Shown: positions 8,228-17,275 of the stretch, in pieces
Position numbering within the stretch: position 1 is the first letter of the stretch
Layout: each line of letters starts with the position of its first letter
From: PMP191F sp047602185
GTDB lineage: Bacteria; Bacteroidota; Bacteroidia; Chitinophagales; Chitinophagaceae
Assembly: GCA_047602185.1 (NCBI GenBank)
Contig: JASGHY010000001.1
Span: forward strand, 6,324,001 to 6,388,000
DNA: 64,000 nt
Direction: 5' to 3'
Made by a program: the position numbers and the translations under genes
The notes under the pieces: model-generated
Seen by the model: the letters and a program-made list of their open reading frames with translations, nothing else
Database searches by the model: none
Told to the model about the DNA's origin: nothing

Positions 8228-9698
8228 AAGTTGATTCTTTTGGTGAAAGAAGGGTTCTGTACGAACGCATCAGGAATGTATAGGTTAAGCCACTTACAAA
8301 AAAGCCTACAAACCAGGCATAGCTGTACAGGTGTACGATCCATGCTGGCATTGCATCCGGCGAAATGACCTTGATAGTAACAAGAAAACCGGGAACGTTT
8401 GGAAGAATGCCCAGCAGCAGGGCGATCACTGCAGAAGCATTATAGCCATTTTTAAAACTGTAGATCCCTGTTGGGTTGTACAATTGATCAGTATTCAACT
8501 GCTGGCGACGGATAAAATAATAATCAGCGATCATAATGCCGCCTACAGGTCCCAGTAAACTTGAATAGCCAACCAGCCAGGTAAAAATATAACCACCGGG
8601 ATCAGCTACCAGTTTCCACGGGAAAATGAGAATACCGATGATGCCGGTGATATAACCGCCTTTTCTGAAATCGATCTTTGAAGGGGCAAGATTTGCGAAA
8701 TCATTTGCCGGGCTTACAATGTTGGCTGCGATATTGGTAGCCAGGGTAGAAATGATCACTGCTATCATGGCAATGCTAACGAGTACCTTACTATCAAATT
8801 TACCAGCCAGCACCAATGGATCCCAGATAGTAGTGCCATATACAATAGTAGTGGCAGAAGTAACCACCACGCCAATAAAAGAGAATAAGGTCATAGAAGG
8901 CGGCAGGCCAATGATCTGCCCTTTGATCTGTGCCCGCTGGCTTTTAGCATAACGGGTAAAATCAGGGATGTTCAGCGACAGCGTGGCCCAGAAACCGACC
9001 ATGCCTGTCAGTGCTGGAAAAAAGAACACAAAGAAGTCGGCGCTGCTGTTAAATTTAGAAGGTTGTTGCAATACAGGGCCAAGACCTTTTGCTGCAGAGA
9101 TAGCCCAGAATAACAATGCCAGTGCTGCTGCCGGTAAAAAGAATGCTTTAAAAATGAGTAGTTTTTTAATGCTCTCAATACCCAGGTACACAACATACAT
9201 ATTCAGTAACCAGAATATAAAAAAGCAGATTGCCGGGCCTGTTGCAAGACCAAAGGATGCAGGAAAAATTTGCGGAAGACTTTCCAGTGATGGGATCCAT
9301 AATCTCAATACCTGGTACAAGGCAAATCCGCCTATCCATGTTTGAATGCCAAACCATCCGCAGGCAACAATGGCGCGCAGCATGGCGGGTATATTCGCGC
9401 CACGTGTACCAAAACTGGCCCTGGCAAATACAGGGAAGGGGATACCATATTTAGCACCTGCATGACCATTCAGGATCATGGGGATCAATACAACTGTATT
9501 GCCGAGAAAAATGGTAAGGACCGCCTGCCACCAGTTCATACCTCCTTCAATCAGTGAGCTGGCAAGCATGTAGGTAGGAATACAAAGACTCATACTGATC
9601 CACAATGCCGCATAGTTCCAGGTATTCCACGTTCGTTTGGAAACCGGAACCGGCGCCAGGTCCTCACTGTACAAAGAAGAAGTTGTTGGTTCTTGCAT
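8211..9698 (-). CDS. NCS1-family nucleobase:cation symporter
   Basis: An inner-membrane permease of 495 residues with about twelve hydrophobic segments. The NCS1 signature is clear: TWNTWNYAALW near the N-terminus, then YGIPFPVFARASFGTRGA, RAIVACGWFGIQTWIGG and, later, FTWLVGYSSLLGPVGGIMIADY. NCS1 members import uracil, hydantoin, allantoin or thiamine precursors. Lying between the aminotransferase and dihydropyrimidinase genes, with a 17-bp overlap with the latter, it most likely imports uracil or thymine, or their dihydro forms. The exact substrate cannot be read from sequence. Confidence 0.93.
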   Translation of the reverse strand: MQEPTTSSLYSEDLAPVPVSKRTWNTWNYAALWISMSLCIPTYMLASSLIEGGMNWWQAVLTIFLGNTVVLIPMILNGHAGAKYGIPFPVFARASFGTRGANIPAMLRAIVACGWFGIQTWIGGFALYQVLRLWIPSLESLPQIFPASFGLATGPAICFFIFWLLNMYVVYLGIESIKKLLIFKAFFLPAAALALLFWAISAAKGLGPVLQQPSKFNSSADFFVFFFPALTGMVGFWATLSLNIPDFTRYAKSQRAQIKGQIIGLPPSMTLFSFIGVVVTSATTIVYGTTIWDPLVLAGKFDSKVLVSIAMIAVIISTLATNIAANIVSPANDFANLAPSKIDFRKGGYITGIIGILIFPWKLVADPGGYIFTWLVGYSSLLGPVGGIMIADYYFIRRQQLNTDQLYNPTGIYSFKNGYNASAVIALLLGILPNVPGFLVTIKVISPDAMPAWIVHLYSYAWFVGFFVSGLTYTFLMRSYRTLLSPKESTYVAAD

Positions 9699-9932
9699 AT
9701 TCAGGTATAAAGCTTAAAGTATAAGATGGTTGCTGATCAATTGCAATTACACTTAGCTCAGTTTCAGAATTTCATGAATCGGCAAACGTGAGTGGCTAAG
9801 GCAAGTGAATAGTCAATGGTCAATAGTGAATGGCTATTCCCTGTCAACTTATCAACCTTTCAACCTGTCATCTCTTTTCAGGACTGTACTGGCGTTAGGC
9901 GTTCCGCGTTAAGCGTTCAGCATTTTCCATTC
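9699..9932 (-). repeat. Intergenic phrase repeat, copy 3
   Basis: This 234-bp gap between the aminotransferase and transporter genes carries the phrase repeat at 9786-9868, inverted relative to the plus strand and so co-oriented with the operon. GCGTTAAGCGTTCAGC words lie at about 9892-9920 and a TATACTTTAAGCTTTATACC phrase lies just before the transporter start. No gene is seen. Confidence 0.72.
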
Positions 9933-11291
9933 TCAAATTTTTGAAATTGCTTCATCTGCGATCCCAATCGCATCACTGATTATCGCCAATCCTTCATCCA
10001 CCTGCTCTTTAGTGATACTCAGCGGCGGAGCAATAAACACATAGTTCCAGCGAACGAAAGTGTACATACCCAGTTCCTTCAAGCGGGCAGCAACTTTATT
10101 CATGATCGCCATTTCATCTGGCTTTGCATTAAAGGGGGCCATTGGTTCCTTCGTGGTACGGTCCTTCACCAGTTCAATACAACCCAATAAGCCGGTATTC
10201 CTGAAATCGCCAATGCTGGGATGTTTTTGTTTCAATAGTTCAACCTGTTGCTCAATGTATTTCCCCATACGGGCTGCATTCTCAACCAGCTGTTCATCTT
10301 CATAAATATTCAATACTTCCAGTCCGGCAGCGCAGCAAACCGGGTGAGCAGAATAGGTAAGACCAAGCCATAATACTTTATCATCAAAATGTTTTGCAAT
10401 GGCATCGCTTACGATCAGTGCGCCCAGGGGTAAATAACCAGCTGTAATACCTTTTGCGGTAGCGATCATATCCGGCACTACGCCATGAACATCTACGCCA
10501 AACCATTTACCGGTTCTTCCAAAACCGCTCATAACCTCATCTGCGATCAGCAGGATGTTATGCTTATCGCACAAGGCTCTTACTTTTTGCAAATAATCAG
10601 GAGGGTATTTAATACAGCCCGAAGAACCGCTTTCGCCTTCCATCAGGATGGCGGCAATATTTTCAGGGCCTTCAAATTCGATCACTCTTTCAAGATGACT
10701 TACACATTCGCGTGAACAGGAGGTCATCTCTTTTCCCCAGGGACAACGGTAACAATAAGGATCTTCCACATGCACCACATTCGGCATTTGCTGTGAGTCC
10801 GCAGGCAGTTTGCGGGGATCGCCACCTGCTGTCATAGCGCCGTAAGAAGCGCCGTGAAAAGCCCGGTAGCGTGCAATGATCTTATGTTTACCGGTATAGA
10901 GTCTGGCCAGTTTAATAGCATTCTCAATAGCAGTAGCGCCGCAGACAGTAAATAATGTTTTTGTCAATCCGGGTGGGGTAATGGATGCCAGCTTTTTACC
11001 AAGATCGCCACGGGCTTTTGTAACACAACTGGGTGTTACATAACTTACCTGTTGCATCTGGTTCACTACGGCCTGTGTTACGCGTGGGTGACCGTGACCA
11101 ATGTTCACGTTCATGAGTCCTGATGAAAAATCAAGATAGCGTTTACCATCATAATCATACAGGTAAACTCCTTCACCGTATTTAACAGCAATAGGTGAAA
11201 TGCCTTTTTGCTTACTCCAGGAAAACAGAGTATAGTCCATATTATCCCGGATGATCTCAGTGGCTTCAGACAGTGTGATTGTTTCCGCCAT
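9933..11291 (-). CDS. Class III aminotransferase (beta-alanine / beta-aminoisobutyrate transaminase)
   Basis: A PLP-dependent, fold-type I, class III transaminase of 452 residues. The PLP lysine is Lys280 (MIATAKGITAGYLPLGA) and the pyridine-binding aspartate is Asp251 (LLIADEVMSGFGRTG). An insertion with four cysteines (PYCYRCPWG plus two more, about residues 180-196) may be a small metal-binding or disulfide element. In this cluster it should convert beta-alanine to malonate semialdehyde and beta-aminoisobutyrate to methylmalonate semialdehyde, handing them to the next enzyme. This substrate assignment is from context; the amino acceptor is unknown. Confidence 0.9.
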   Translation of the reverse strand: MAETITLSEATEIIRDNMDYTLFSWSKQKGISPIAVKYGEGVYLYDYDGKRYLDFSSGLMNVNIGHGHPRVTQAVVNQMQQVSYVTPSCVTKARGDLGKKLASITPPGLTKTLFTVCGATAIENAIKLARLYTGKHKIIARYRAFHGASYGAMTAGGDPRKLPADSQQMPNVVHVEDPYCYRCPWGKEMTSCSRECVSHLERVIEFEGPENIAAILMEGESGSSGCIKYPPDYLQKVRALCDKHNILLIADEVMSGFGRTGKWFGVDVHGVVPDMIATAKGITAGYLPLGALIVSDAIAKHFDDKVLWLGLTYSAHPVCCAAGLEVLNIYEDEQLVENAARMGKYIEQQVELLKQKHPSIGDFRNTGLLGCIELVKDRTTKEPMAPFNAKPDEMAIMNKVAARLKELGMYTFVRWNYVFIAPPLSITKEQVDEGLAIISDAIGIADEAISKI

Positions 11292-11436
11292 ATATAATGT
11301 GGTTATGTTATAACTAGCAGCAATCGGGGCAACTACGAAATAAGAAATACGAAGTACGGATGGCTTATGATATTGTCTTCGCGTTCAGCAATTTGTATTC
11401 AACTTATAACCTAAAACTTACAACCTATAACCCGTC

Positions 11437-12894
11437 TTACGACATCCAATTCACCCCTGCCTCGGGGTTCCATTTGATCGTTGATTTTTTAAGCTTGGTC
11501 CAGAATGCGATGGAGCTTTTGCCGGTAATATCACCTACGCCAAATTTGCTTTCGTTCCAGCCTCCGAATGAAAAAGGTTCGCGGGGTACAGGTACGCCAA
11601 CGTTTACACCAACCATGCCTGCGCTGGCTCTTTCCATAATATAGCGGGCCATGCCGCCATTTTGTGTAAACACTGATGCCGCATTGCCATAGGGATTCGC
11701 GTTTTCAATAGCCAGTGCCTCATCAACCGTATTGGTACGCATGATGCTGATAACAGGACCGAAGATCTCTTCCTTTGCTACTGACATATCCGGACTTACA
11801 TAATCAATTACGGTGGGACCTACATAAGTGCCATTTTCTTTACCATCTACAATGGTATTACGCCCGTCTACAAGAATGCGGGCGCCCTGTTGTTCAGCTT
11901 CGGTAATATATTGTTCTATTCTTTCTTTAGATGCTTTACTGATCACAGCTCCCAGGTTCTTACCGGGAACGATCTTTTTTGCCTCCTCGCAAATGCGTTC
12001 AATGATATGATCTACCGGGCCTACTGCTACCATGGCCGAGGCGGCCATACAACGCTGACCGGCACAGCCGCTCATGGAAGCTGCTACGTTTTGTGCGGTC
12101 ATAGCAGGGATAGCGTCGGGTAGTACCATTAAATGATTCTTGGCGCCTCCAAGCGCAACACATCTTTTATAATGACTGGTGGCACGCTGATATACAATTT
12201 TAGCTACGCGTGTAGAACCTACAAATGAAACAGCTTCTATACCGGGATGATCGCAGATGGCTTCCACTATTTCATGATCGCCATGTACCACATTAAATAC
12301 ACCATTGGGCAAACCGGCCTCCTGCAACAGAGTGGCAAGCCTGCCCACACTTAAAGGAACTTTTTCAGAAGGTTTTATGATCATGCAATTGCCCAATGCA
12401 ATAGCATTGGGGAGGGTCCAGTTAGGGACCATACTGGGAAAGTTAAAAGGAACGATCGAGGCAACGATCCCAACAGGCACATGCTCCGTTCTGCATTCCA
12501 CTCCTTTACTTACTTCCAGCACTTCACCTGTTACAAGCTGTGGAAGAGAACAGGCAAATTCAGTAAGCTCAATGCTCTTTTCAATTTCAGCAACGGCCTC
12601 ATCGTATGTCTTGCCATTTTCCTCCTGCACCAGCAATGCCAGTTCCTTCAGGTTCTTCTCAAGCAGGAATTTATAACGAAAGAAAACCTGCACACGTTCT
12701 TTAATAGGTGTTTTGCTCCAGGAGGAAAAAGCCGCTTTAGCTGCTCTTACCGCTGCATCAAGATCTTTCGCCGTTGACATCGGGACAACTGATAACTGGC
12801 TGCCATCCAATGGTGAAATAACGTCCATGTTCCTGCTACCGGAAGCAGCAACAAACTGTCCGTTAACATAATTCTGAACCGGCGCGTATTTCAT
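11437..12894 (-). CDS. mmsA: CoA-acylating (methyl)malonate-semialdehyde dehydrogenase
   Basis: An aldehyde dehydrogenase of 485 residues. The hallmarks of the methylmalonate-semialdehyde group are present: PFNFPSMVPNWTLPNA near residue 150 and the catalytic Cys282 in GCAGQRCMAAS. The enzyme makes acetyl-CoA or propionyl-CoA from (methyl)malonate semialdehyde with loss of CO2. It is the first gene of the minus-strand cluster, so the last catabolic enzyme is made first. The upstream region is shared with the divergent Lrp-type regulator. Myo-inositol or valine catabolism are alternative roles for the family, but the neighbours point to pyrimidines. Confidence 0.93.
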   Translation of the reverse strand: MKYAPVQNYVNGQFVAASGSRNMDVISPLDGSQLSVVPMSTAKDLDAAVRAAKAAFSSWSKTPIKERVQVFFRYKFLLEKNLKELALLVQEENGKTYDEAVAEIEKSIELTEFACSLPQLVTGEVLEVSKGVECRTEHVPVGIVASIVPFNFPSMVPNWTLPNAIALGNCMIIKPSEKVPLSVGRLATLLQEAGLPNGVFNVVHGDHEIVEAICDHPGIEAVSFVGSTRVAKIVYQRATSHYKRCVALGGAKNHLMVLPDAIPAMTAQNVAASMSGCAGQRCMAASAMVAVGPVDHIIERICEEAKKIVPGKNLGAVISKASKERIEQYITEAEQQGARILVDGRNTIVDGKENGTYVGPTVIDYVSPDMSVAKEEIFGPVISIMRTNTVDEALAIENANPYGNAASVFTQNGGMARYIMERASAGMVGVNVGVPVPREPFSFGGWNESKFGVGDITGKSSIAFWTKLKKSTIKWNPEAGVNWMS

Positions 12895-13021
12895 AACGAC
12901 TGATTTAATGAACTATAAAATTTGCAGAAAAGCAGATAGTAATTTAAAAATATTTTAGTAATATACCAAATTGAGATAATATTTTTATTTTTTTGGCGCA
13001 TCTTTGTCGGGAGGAATTGTT
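12895..13021. promoter_or_regulatory. Divergent promoter/operator region of the pyrimidine cluster and its Lrp-type regulator
   Basis: 127 bp, very AT-rich, separates the divergent mmsA and regulator starts. A run of A/T words between 12940 and 12995 is the likely site for Lrp-type binding and DNA bending, but I cannot fix a box by eye. A GGGAGG Shine-Dalgarno-like site (13010-13015) lies six bases before ATG 13022, which is unusual for this phylum and settles the regulator start. Confidence 0.55.
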
Positions 13022-13498
13022 ATGGAAAAGAATAGCCTTGCGTTGGACGAACTGGATTTTGCCATTCTATCCTGTCTGCAGAAAGACGGCAGGATGTCAT
13101 TTACTATTATAGCAGAGCAATTAAATGTATCTATAGGTACCATCCGTACAAGGGTCAATAAATTGATTGAAGATGGTACTATCAATATTATTGGTAGGGT
13201 AGACCCTGACAAAGTTGGTTTTCACTCCTATGCGCACATAGCTGTATACGTAAGACCAGCCACTTTAAAAGACAAGGTAGCGAAGAAGATTGCTAAAATG
13301 CCGGAAGTGAGTTTCCTGGCAATGACCTCAGGGGATTATGATCTTGAAGTAGATGTAATGTGTCGCAACAACGATCACCTGGTTGAATTTGTAAACCAGA
13401 TCTCCGAAATAGAGGGCGTCAACCAAACCAAGACCACCTTATACTTCAAAGTATATAAATACGCCCAGCCGGATCTTAGTCTTCTTAAATCAGAATAA
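13022..13498 (+). CDS. Lrp/AsnC family transcriptional regulator
   Basis: About 158 residues with the two-part Lrp/AsnC build: an N-terminal winged helix-turn-helix (LDELDFAILSCLQKDGRMSF, then the recognition segment SIGTIRTRVNKLIEDGTI) and a C-terminal RAM domain that usually binds an amino acid. ATG 13022 is preferred over a TTG 18 bases upstream because GGGAGG stands six bases before it. It is transcribed divergently from the seven-gene pyrimidine cluster, so it probably controls that cluster. Beta-alanine or beta-aminoisobutyrate are plausible effectors (inference). Confidence 0.92.
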   Translation: MEKNSLALDELDFAILSCLQKDGRMSFTIIAEQLNVSIGTIRTRVNKLIEDGTINIIGRVDPDKVGFHSYAHIAVYVRPATLKDKVAKKIAKMPEVSFLAMTSGDYDLEVDVMCRNNDHLVEFVNQISEIEGVNQTKTTLYFKVYKYAQPDLSLLKSE

Positions 13499-13660
13499 GG
13501 AAATGAAAAGTCCGGAAGTCCGAAAGACGGGAAGTCCGGAAGAAATGTCGAATGTAGAATACTGAACTTCAAATATCGAAGGGAAGAAAGAATGTGCAAA
13601 TGAAAAGGTGAAAAGAGGATTGATAAGGAGTTAGTAATCTGGAATTAGGAATCAGGAGTA
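13499..13660 (+). repeat. Phrase-repeat gap downstream of the Lrp gene
   Basis: Ordered words GTCCGGAAGTCCGAAAG, GGGAAGTCCGGAAG, AATGTCGAATGTAGAATACT, AAATATCGAAGGGAAG and AATGTGCAAATG follow the stop codon. The same modules, in the same order relative to transcription, fill the gaps at 6446-6844 (inverted) and 50480-50763. No coding content is seen. Confidence 0.7.
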
Positions 13661-13690
13661 AGCATCCAATTACTCTTCGACCCCCCCTTC

Positions 13691-14180
13691 AAAAAGAATC
13701 TGTGCACATCTGTGCCATCTGTGGCAGATCATTATTTTACTGGCGCATAGTGTTCCGCAGGATCACTCGTGCCTTCCATATGTACCCGGTCTGTGACCGG
13801 AGTTATATTTAGCTGTTTTTATCTGGCCTCAGCCGGTCAGTGATGTTGTTGAATAAGGAAATTGTATTCATATTCTTGCCTCATCCTTCAGGGCGAGGCA
13901 AACATTCAGCCCCTCAAAAAGATCTGTGCATATCCGTGCCATCTGTGGCAAATCATTATTTTACTGGCGCGTAGTGTTCCGCAGGATCACTCCTGCCTTC
14001 CATATGCACCCGGTCTTTGACCGGAGTAATATTTAGCTGTTTTTATCCGGGTTCAGCCGGTCAGTGATATTGTTGGATAAGGAAATTGCACTCATGTTCT
14101 AGCCTCTTCCTTCAGGGCTAGGCAAACATCCAGCCCTCAAAAAGATCTGTGCATATCCGTGCCATCTGTGGCAAATCATT
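13691..14180. repeat. Tandem repeat of about 224 bp, two full units plus a partial third
   Basis: Unit 1 starts at 13691, unit 2 at 13916 and a partial unit 3 at 14139 (period 225 then 223). Each begins AAAAAGA(A)TCTGTGCA and contains iterated ATCTGTG words. Each full unit carries a CCGGTC-TGT/TTT-GACCGG hairpin (13786-13800 in unit 1) and a GCCTC...GAGGC-type stem around CTTCCTTCAGGGC. Units differ at scattered bases, so the duplication is not recent. No ORF spans the units. Confidence 0.88.
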
Positions 14181-14767
14181 CTTCACTATCGACTCCGCCT
14201 TTTCCGGTTGTAAAATACCCTCGTCATAGCGTCCTCGCGGTTAAGCTCCGCGAAATCTGTCCAAATCTCAAAATCCATGATCACCACTTAGTTTTTGCGC
14301 TTTTACCCTGGTCTCTCATTAGTTTCTCACTCATTATCTATTGATTCCTGCTTTAGTACGAATTAGATACAACATTAGTACGGGCTTTATTCTGGATTAA
14401 TAAAACTTAATTACATCATTAATAGTCTTTTATAAATTCTTATGATACTTGCTCCAAAACAATGACTGAGCATGTGTAAAGAGGAATTGCTTGAAGAAAG
14501 GTCAAAAAATGCCAAGAAGAGAGGCAGGTAAAATGAAGGAAAGGCCCCTCAATGTCAAAGTCGTTTGTAGGAACTTAGCCACATAGTGGCGATTTTAGAC
14601 AAGGCTATCACTTCGAGAAAAACCGGCTGGTCGTCCCCGCCTGAATGAAGCATTCAGGCGGGGGAAGTTAAAATTGCGGAGATCTGGGTATTTCCGCCTC
14701 AAAAAAGTAGCATCTTACAAAATGCTTCAGGAGTTCCTAAGCCCCTCCTGTGGAGGGGTTGGGGAGG
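14181..14767. other. Non-coding stretch between the tandem repeat and the L,D-transpeptidase gene
   Basis: No gene is supported. Two clear hairpins are present: a perfect 13-bp stem CCCCGCCTGAATG with loop AAG (14635-14663), and CCCCTCC-TGT-GGAGGGG (14742-14758), ten bases beyond the 3' end of the minus-strand gene that follows. A smaller GCCAC-ATA-GTGGC palindrome lies near 14578. None has a clear T-run on the plus strand. Confidence 0.6.
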
Positions 14768-15715
14768 TTACTTCGATTTTGCCCACCACATTGACGCAGC
14801 TTGTGTGTCCGTAGGTTCTGTGGCAGGAGCAGCAGGTGCAGGAGGAGCTTCTACCACTGCTTCTTCCAGGTTCGAATCAAAGATCCAGAGTAAGATAGAT
14901 TGCTTGCGTGTATCGATGATCTTTTGAATGTAGGCAAATGATCTTTGTGAAACTGCAGGACAGCCATCACTTACACAGGCAGGAGCAATACCTTCAACAT
15001 CTGGTATACAGCCCATGGGGTGTACTACTATATTTCTATTATAAGCATTGCTGTTAGATACTTCCAGGCCATGTACTTTATAAGAAGTACCGTAAGAACC
15101 ATTATAGCGGCCTGCTATCCTGTATTTACCTAAAGCAGTACACCTGCTGCCGGCTTTATTGGAGTATTGCTTATCGTAGATTGATTCACTACCACCACGG
15201 CCATGTGACACAAGACCCCTGTACTCGATCTGCATGGTAGTAAGATTGATCACAAACAGTCTTTTCTTGTTCGAAAGCATACCCATATTGCTTAGGATAG
15301 CATAAGTGGTATCGTAGCCAAATCGTATAGCAAATTGTTTCAGTGCTTTTGCATACAGCAACAATTGCTCTTCAGAATAGCTGTTAGCCCCGATTTCCTT
15401 ACCGGCGTTTTGCGGGTAAGTATAAGAAGTAGGTCGGAAAATAATTTTTGGAGTGCTGATGTCCGCTTTTTTATCTACACGTGCATTTCTAGCAATAGGA
15501 TTGCCCTCATCATCAATATCTATAACAGAGTTGGGGAAATCAGTAAAGCTTGCAGTAGCTGCTAAGTTAGCAGTGCGGTTGGTGATTAGCGTTGTATCAT
15601 TGCCGGCAACAGTATTGTTTGCGCTTGCATGATCAATAGCCTGGTGAGTTAAGAGCAGAAATGCGGATAACGCATTTACTTTAACAAATGTGTACAGGAT
15701 ACCATTCGTTTTCAT
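14768..15715 (-). CDS. Secreted murein L,D-transpeptidase catalytic domain protein (YkuD_2 type)
   Basis: 315 residues with an N-terminal signal-like hydrophobic segment. The catalytic domain occupies about residues 150-270: HGRGG (His171), VVHPMGC (His232) and SDGCPAVS with the probable nucleophile Cys252. This pattern matches the YkuD_2 (murein L,D-transpeptidase catalytic domain) family of Bacteroidota. It would act in the periplasm on peptidoglycan cross-links or lipoprotein attachment; the exact reaction is unknown. The C-terminus is Ala/Pro-rich. It stands alone on the minus strand between non-coding regions, so it is probably monocistronic. Confidence 0.87.
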   Translation of the reverse strand: MKTNGILYTFVKVNALSAFLLLTHQAIDHASANNTVAGNDTTLITNRTANLAATASFTDFPNSVIDIDDEGNPIARNARVDKKADISTPKIIFRPTSYTYPQNAGKEIGANSYSEEQLLLYAKALKQFAIRFGYDTTYAILSNMGMLSNKKRLFVINLTTMQIEYRGLVSHGRGGSESIYDKQYSNKAGSRCTALGKYRIAGRYNGSYGTSYKVHGLEVSNSNAYNRNIVVHPMGCIPDVEGIAPACVSDGCPAVSQRSFAYIQKIIDTRKQSILLWIFDSNLEEAVVEAPPAPAAPATEPTDTQAASMWWAKSK

Positions 15716-16182
15716 ATTACGACATTCAAAGGGTGACGGAATAGAGATACAAATGGTTTTCTAGGAAAGAGATAGTAAGCCGGTTATCGGTAAGATATTG
15801 AAGTGCTAGAGAGAGGATAGAAGGATAATAAAGAAGGCTTGTCTTAGAATAAGGAGTAGTGAGTCAAAAATAGAACGGGTTTCCGGTTCATGCAAGTGTT
15901 TGTTAAAAAAAATGTTGATAGTTTTCGCTGAAATCGGATAGAAAAGATATTACACAAGGATATTTTTTACAATATCAATGTGCATCGTAAAATACCGGTA
16001 GGTAAAAATTCGTAATTATACGAGTGTTTCGTTGCTGACGAGTGTAATGTTAATGAGATTTGTTAGTAGCTGGTGAAGACACCAGCCACGAGGTGCTTCC
16101 CCGGTGGGTGTCCCCACTCGCCGGAATGAAATAGCTTAACTAAACGGTATTTAATATAATATATAAGATATCGTTACTGTTT
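15716..16182. other. 467-bp gap between the L,D-transpeptidase and LacI-type genes
   Basis: No gene is seen. It should hold the promoter of the minus-strand transpeptidase at its left end and the 3' end of the LacI-type transcript at its right end. A palindromic element occupies 16069-16125; the rest shows nothing I can name. Confidence 0.6.
16069..16125. repeat. Palindromic element with two hairpins
   Basis: GCTGGTG-AAGA-CACCAGC (7-bp stem, 16069-16086) is followed by a GTGGG-TGTC-CCCAC hairpin (about 16104-16117). The sequence looks like a dispersed palindromic repeat; it lies downstream of the LacI-type gene. Confidence 0.6.
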
Positions 16183-17199
16183 TCACTTAATGATCCGCGA
16201 AGATTCCCTCACGATCAGTTTCGGTTTTAATGTAATCGTTGTTACAGGAGGTCTTTCTGTACTGTTCAGCAGTTCAATAAAAGTGCGGGCAGCTATTTTA
16301 CCCATCTCAAATGCAGGTTGATCCACACTGCTGATAGAAGGAGACAGCAGGCTGGTAACAGGTTCATTATTAAAACCAACCAGTGCAATATCCTGGGGCA
16401 TTTGCAATCCTTTTGCTTTAATGGCCAGCATGGCGCCAATAGCAATACGATCGCTGATGGTCACAATACCGTCGGGTCGTTTCTTATTTTTCAGCAGTTC
16501 TTCGGTAGCAACCTGTGCATATTGCTGGTTAAAATCACAATGAATTATCAGGCTCTCATCCACTTTTACCTTGTGCTTTTTCAAAGCAGCCAGGTAGCCT
16601 TCCTTTCTTTTATTACTGATAGAAAGTGTGGATGGGCCTGCAAGAAAAGCGATACGTTTACGTCCCTGCTGCAATAAATGTTCGGTAGCCTGCATGGCGC
16701 CATCGGCATTATCCAGTATCACACGCGCTGTTGCCATCTCCGGCGTTTCACGATCAAAGAACACCATCGGTATATCTTTTTCCTGCAGGCGTTTAAAATG
16801 ATCGAAGGTTTTTGTTTCACTCGAAACAGAAATAATAAAACCATCTACCTGGCTTTCGAGCAGGCGCCTGGTATTCACTACTTCCCGTCCGTACGATTCG
16901 TTAGACTGGCACACCATTACACTATAACCGGCTTCCAGCGCCATTTCATCAATTCCTTTTACGGCAGTGGCACAGAAGTAATCAAGGTTTGGTACAATAA
17001 CCCCGATTGTATAAGTATGTTTTTTCAGTAAGCTAAGTGCCACTTTATTAGGCTGGTAGTCTAATTCTTCTGCAAGGGCCAGCACAGCTTTTTTAGTATC
17101 AGGATTGACATCCGGCTGATCGCGCATTGCTCTTGATACAGTGGATGTTGAGATGTGCAAACGGCGGGCAATATCTTTGATCGTAGCGGCTTTATCCAT
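16183..17199 (-). CDS. LacI family transcriptional regulator of the alginate block
   Basis: 338 residues: an N-terminal LacI helix-turn-helix (TIKDIARRLHISTSTVSRAM, residues 6-25) followed by a periplasmic-binding-protein-like effector domain (YTIGVIVPNLDYF, then DGIVTISDRIAIGAM and ALVGFNNEP). It is divergent from the PL6 gene, separated by 253 bp that contain a perfect CG-centred palindrome. The simplest reading is a repressor (or activator) of the alginate genes that responds to a sugar product, perhaps KDG or an unsaturated uronate. The effector is inference. Confidence 0.93.
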   Translation of the reverse strand: MDKAATIKDIARRLHISTSTVSRAMRDQPDVNPDTKKAVLALAEELDYQPNKVALSLLKKHTYTIGVIVPNLDYFCATAVKGIDEMALEAGYSVMVCQSNESYGREVVNTRRLLESQVDGFIISVSSETKTFDHFKRLQEKDIPMVFFDRETPEMATARVILDNADGAMQATEHLLQQGRKRIAFLAGPSTLSISNKRKEGYLAALKKHKVKVDESLIIHCDFNQQYAQVATEELLKNKKRPDGIVTISDRIAIGAMLAIKAKGLQMPQDIALVGFNNEPVTSLLSPSISSVDQPAFEMGKIAARTFIELLNSTERPPVTTITLKPKLIVRESSRIIK

Positions 17200-17275
17200 A
17201 CGGCAATCGTTCTTTGTGCAATGAAATTAATGTTTTTACCCTTTTTTTAATGCTTTTTCCGGAAATTCCCGGTAC

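Noticed and set aside
13004..13021. TTG start for the Lrp-type regulator
   Set aside because: A GGGAGG site stands six bases before ATG 13022, and family proteins start near that point.
13691..14180. CRISPR array
   Set aside because: Units are about 224 bp with no short repeat/unique spacer alternation, and no cas gene is nearby.
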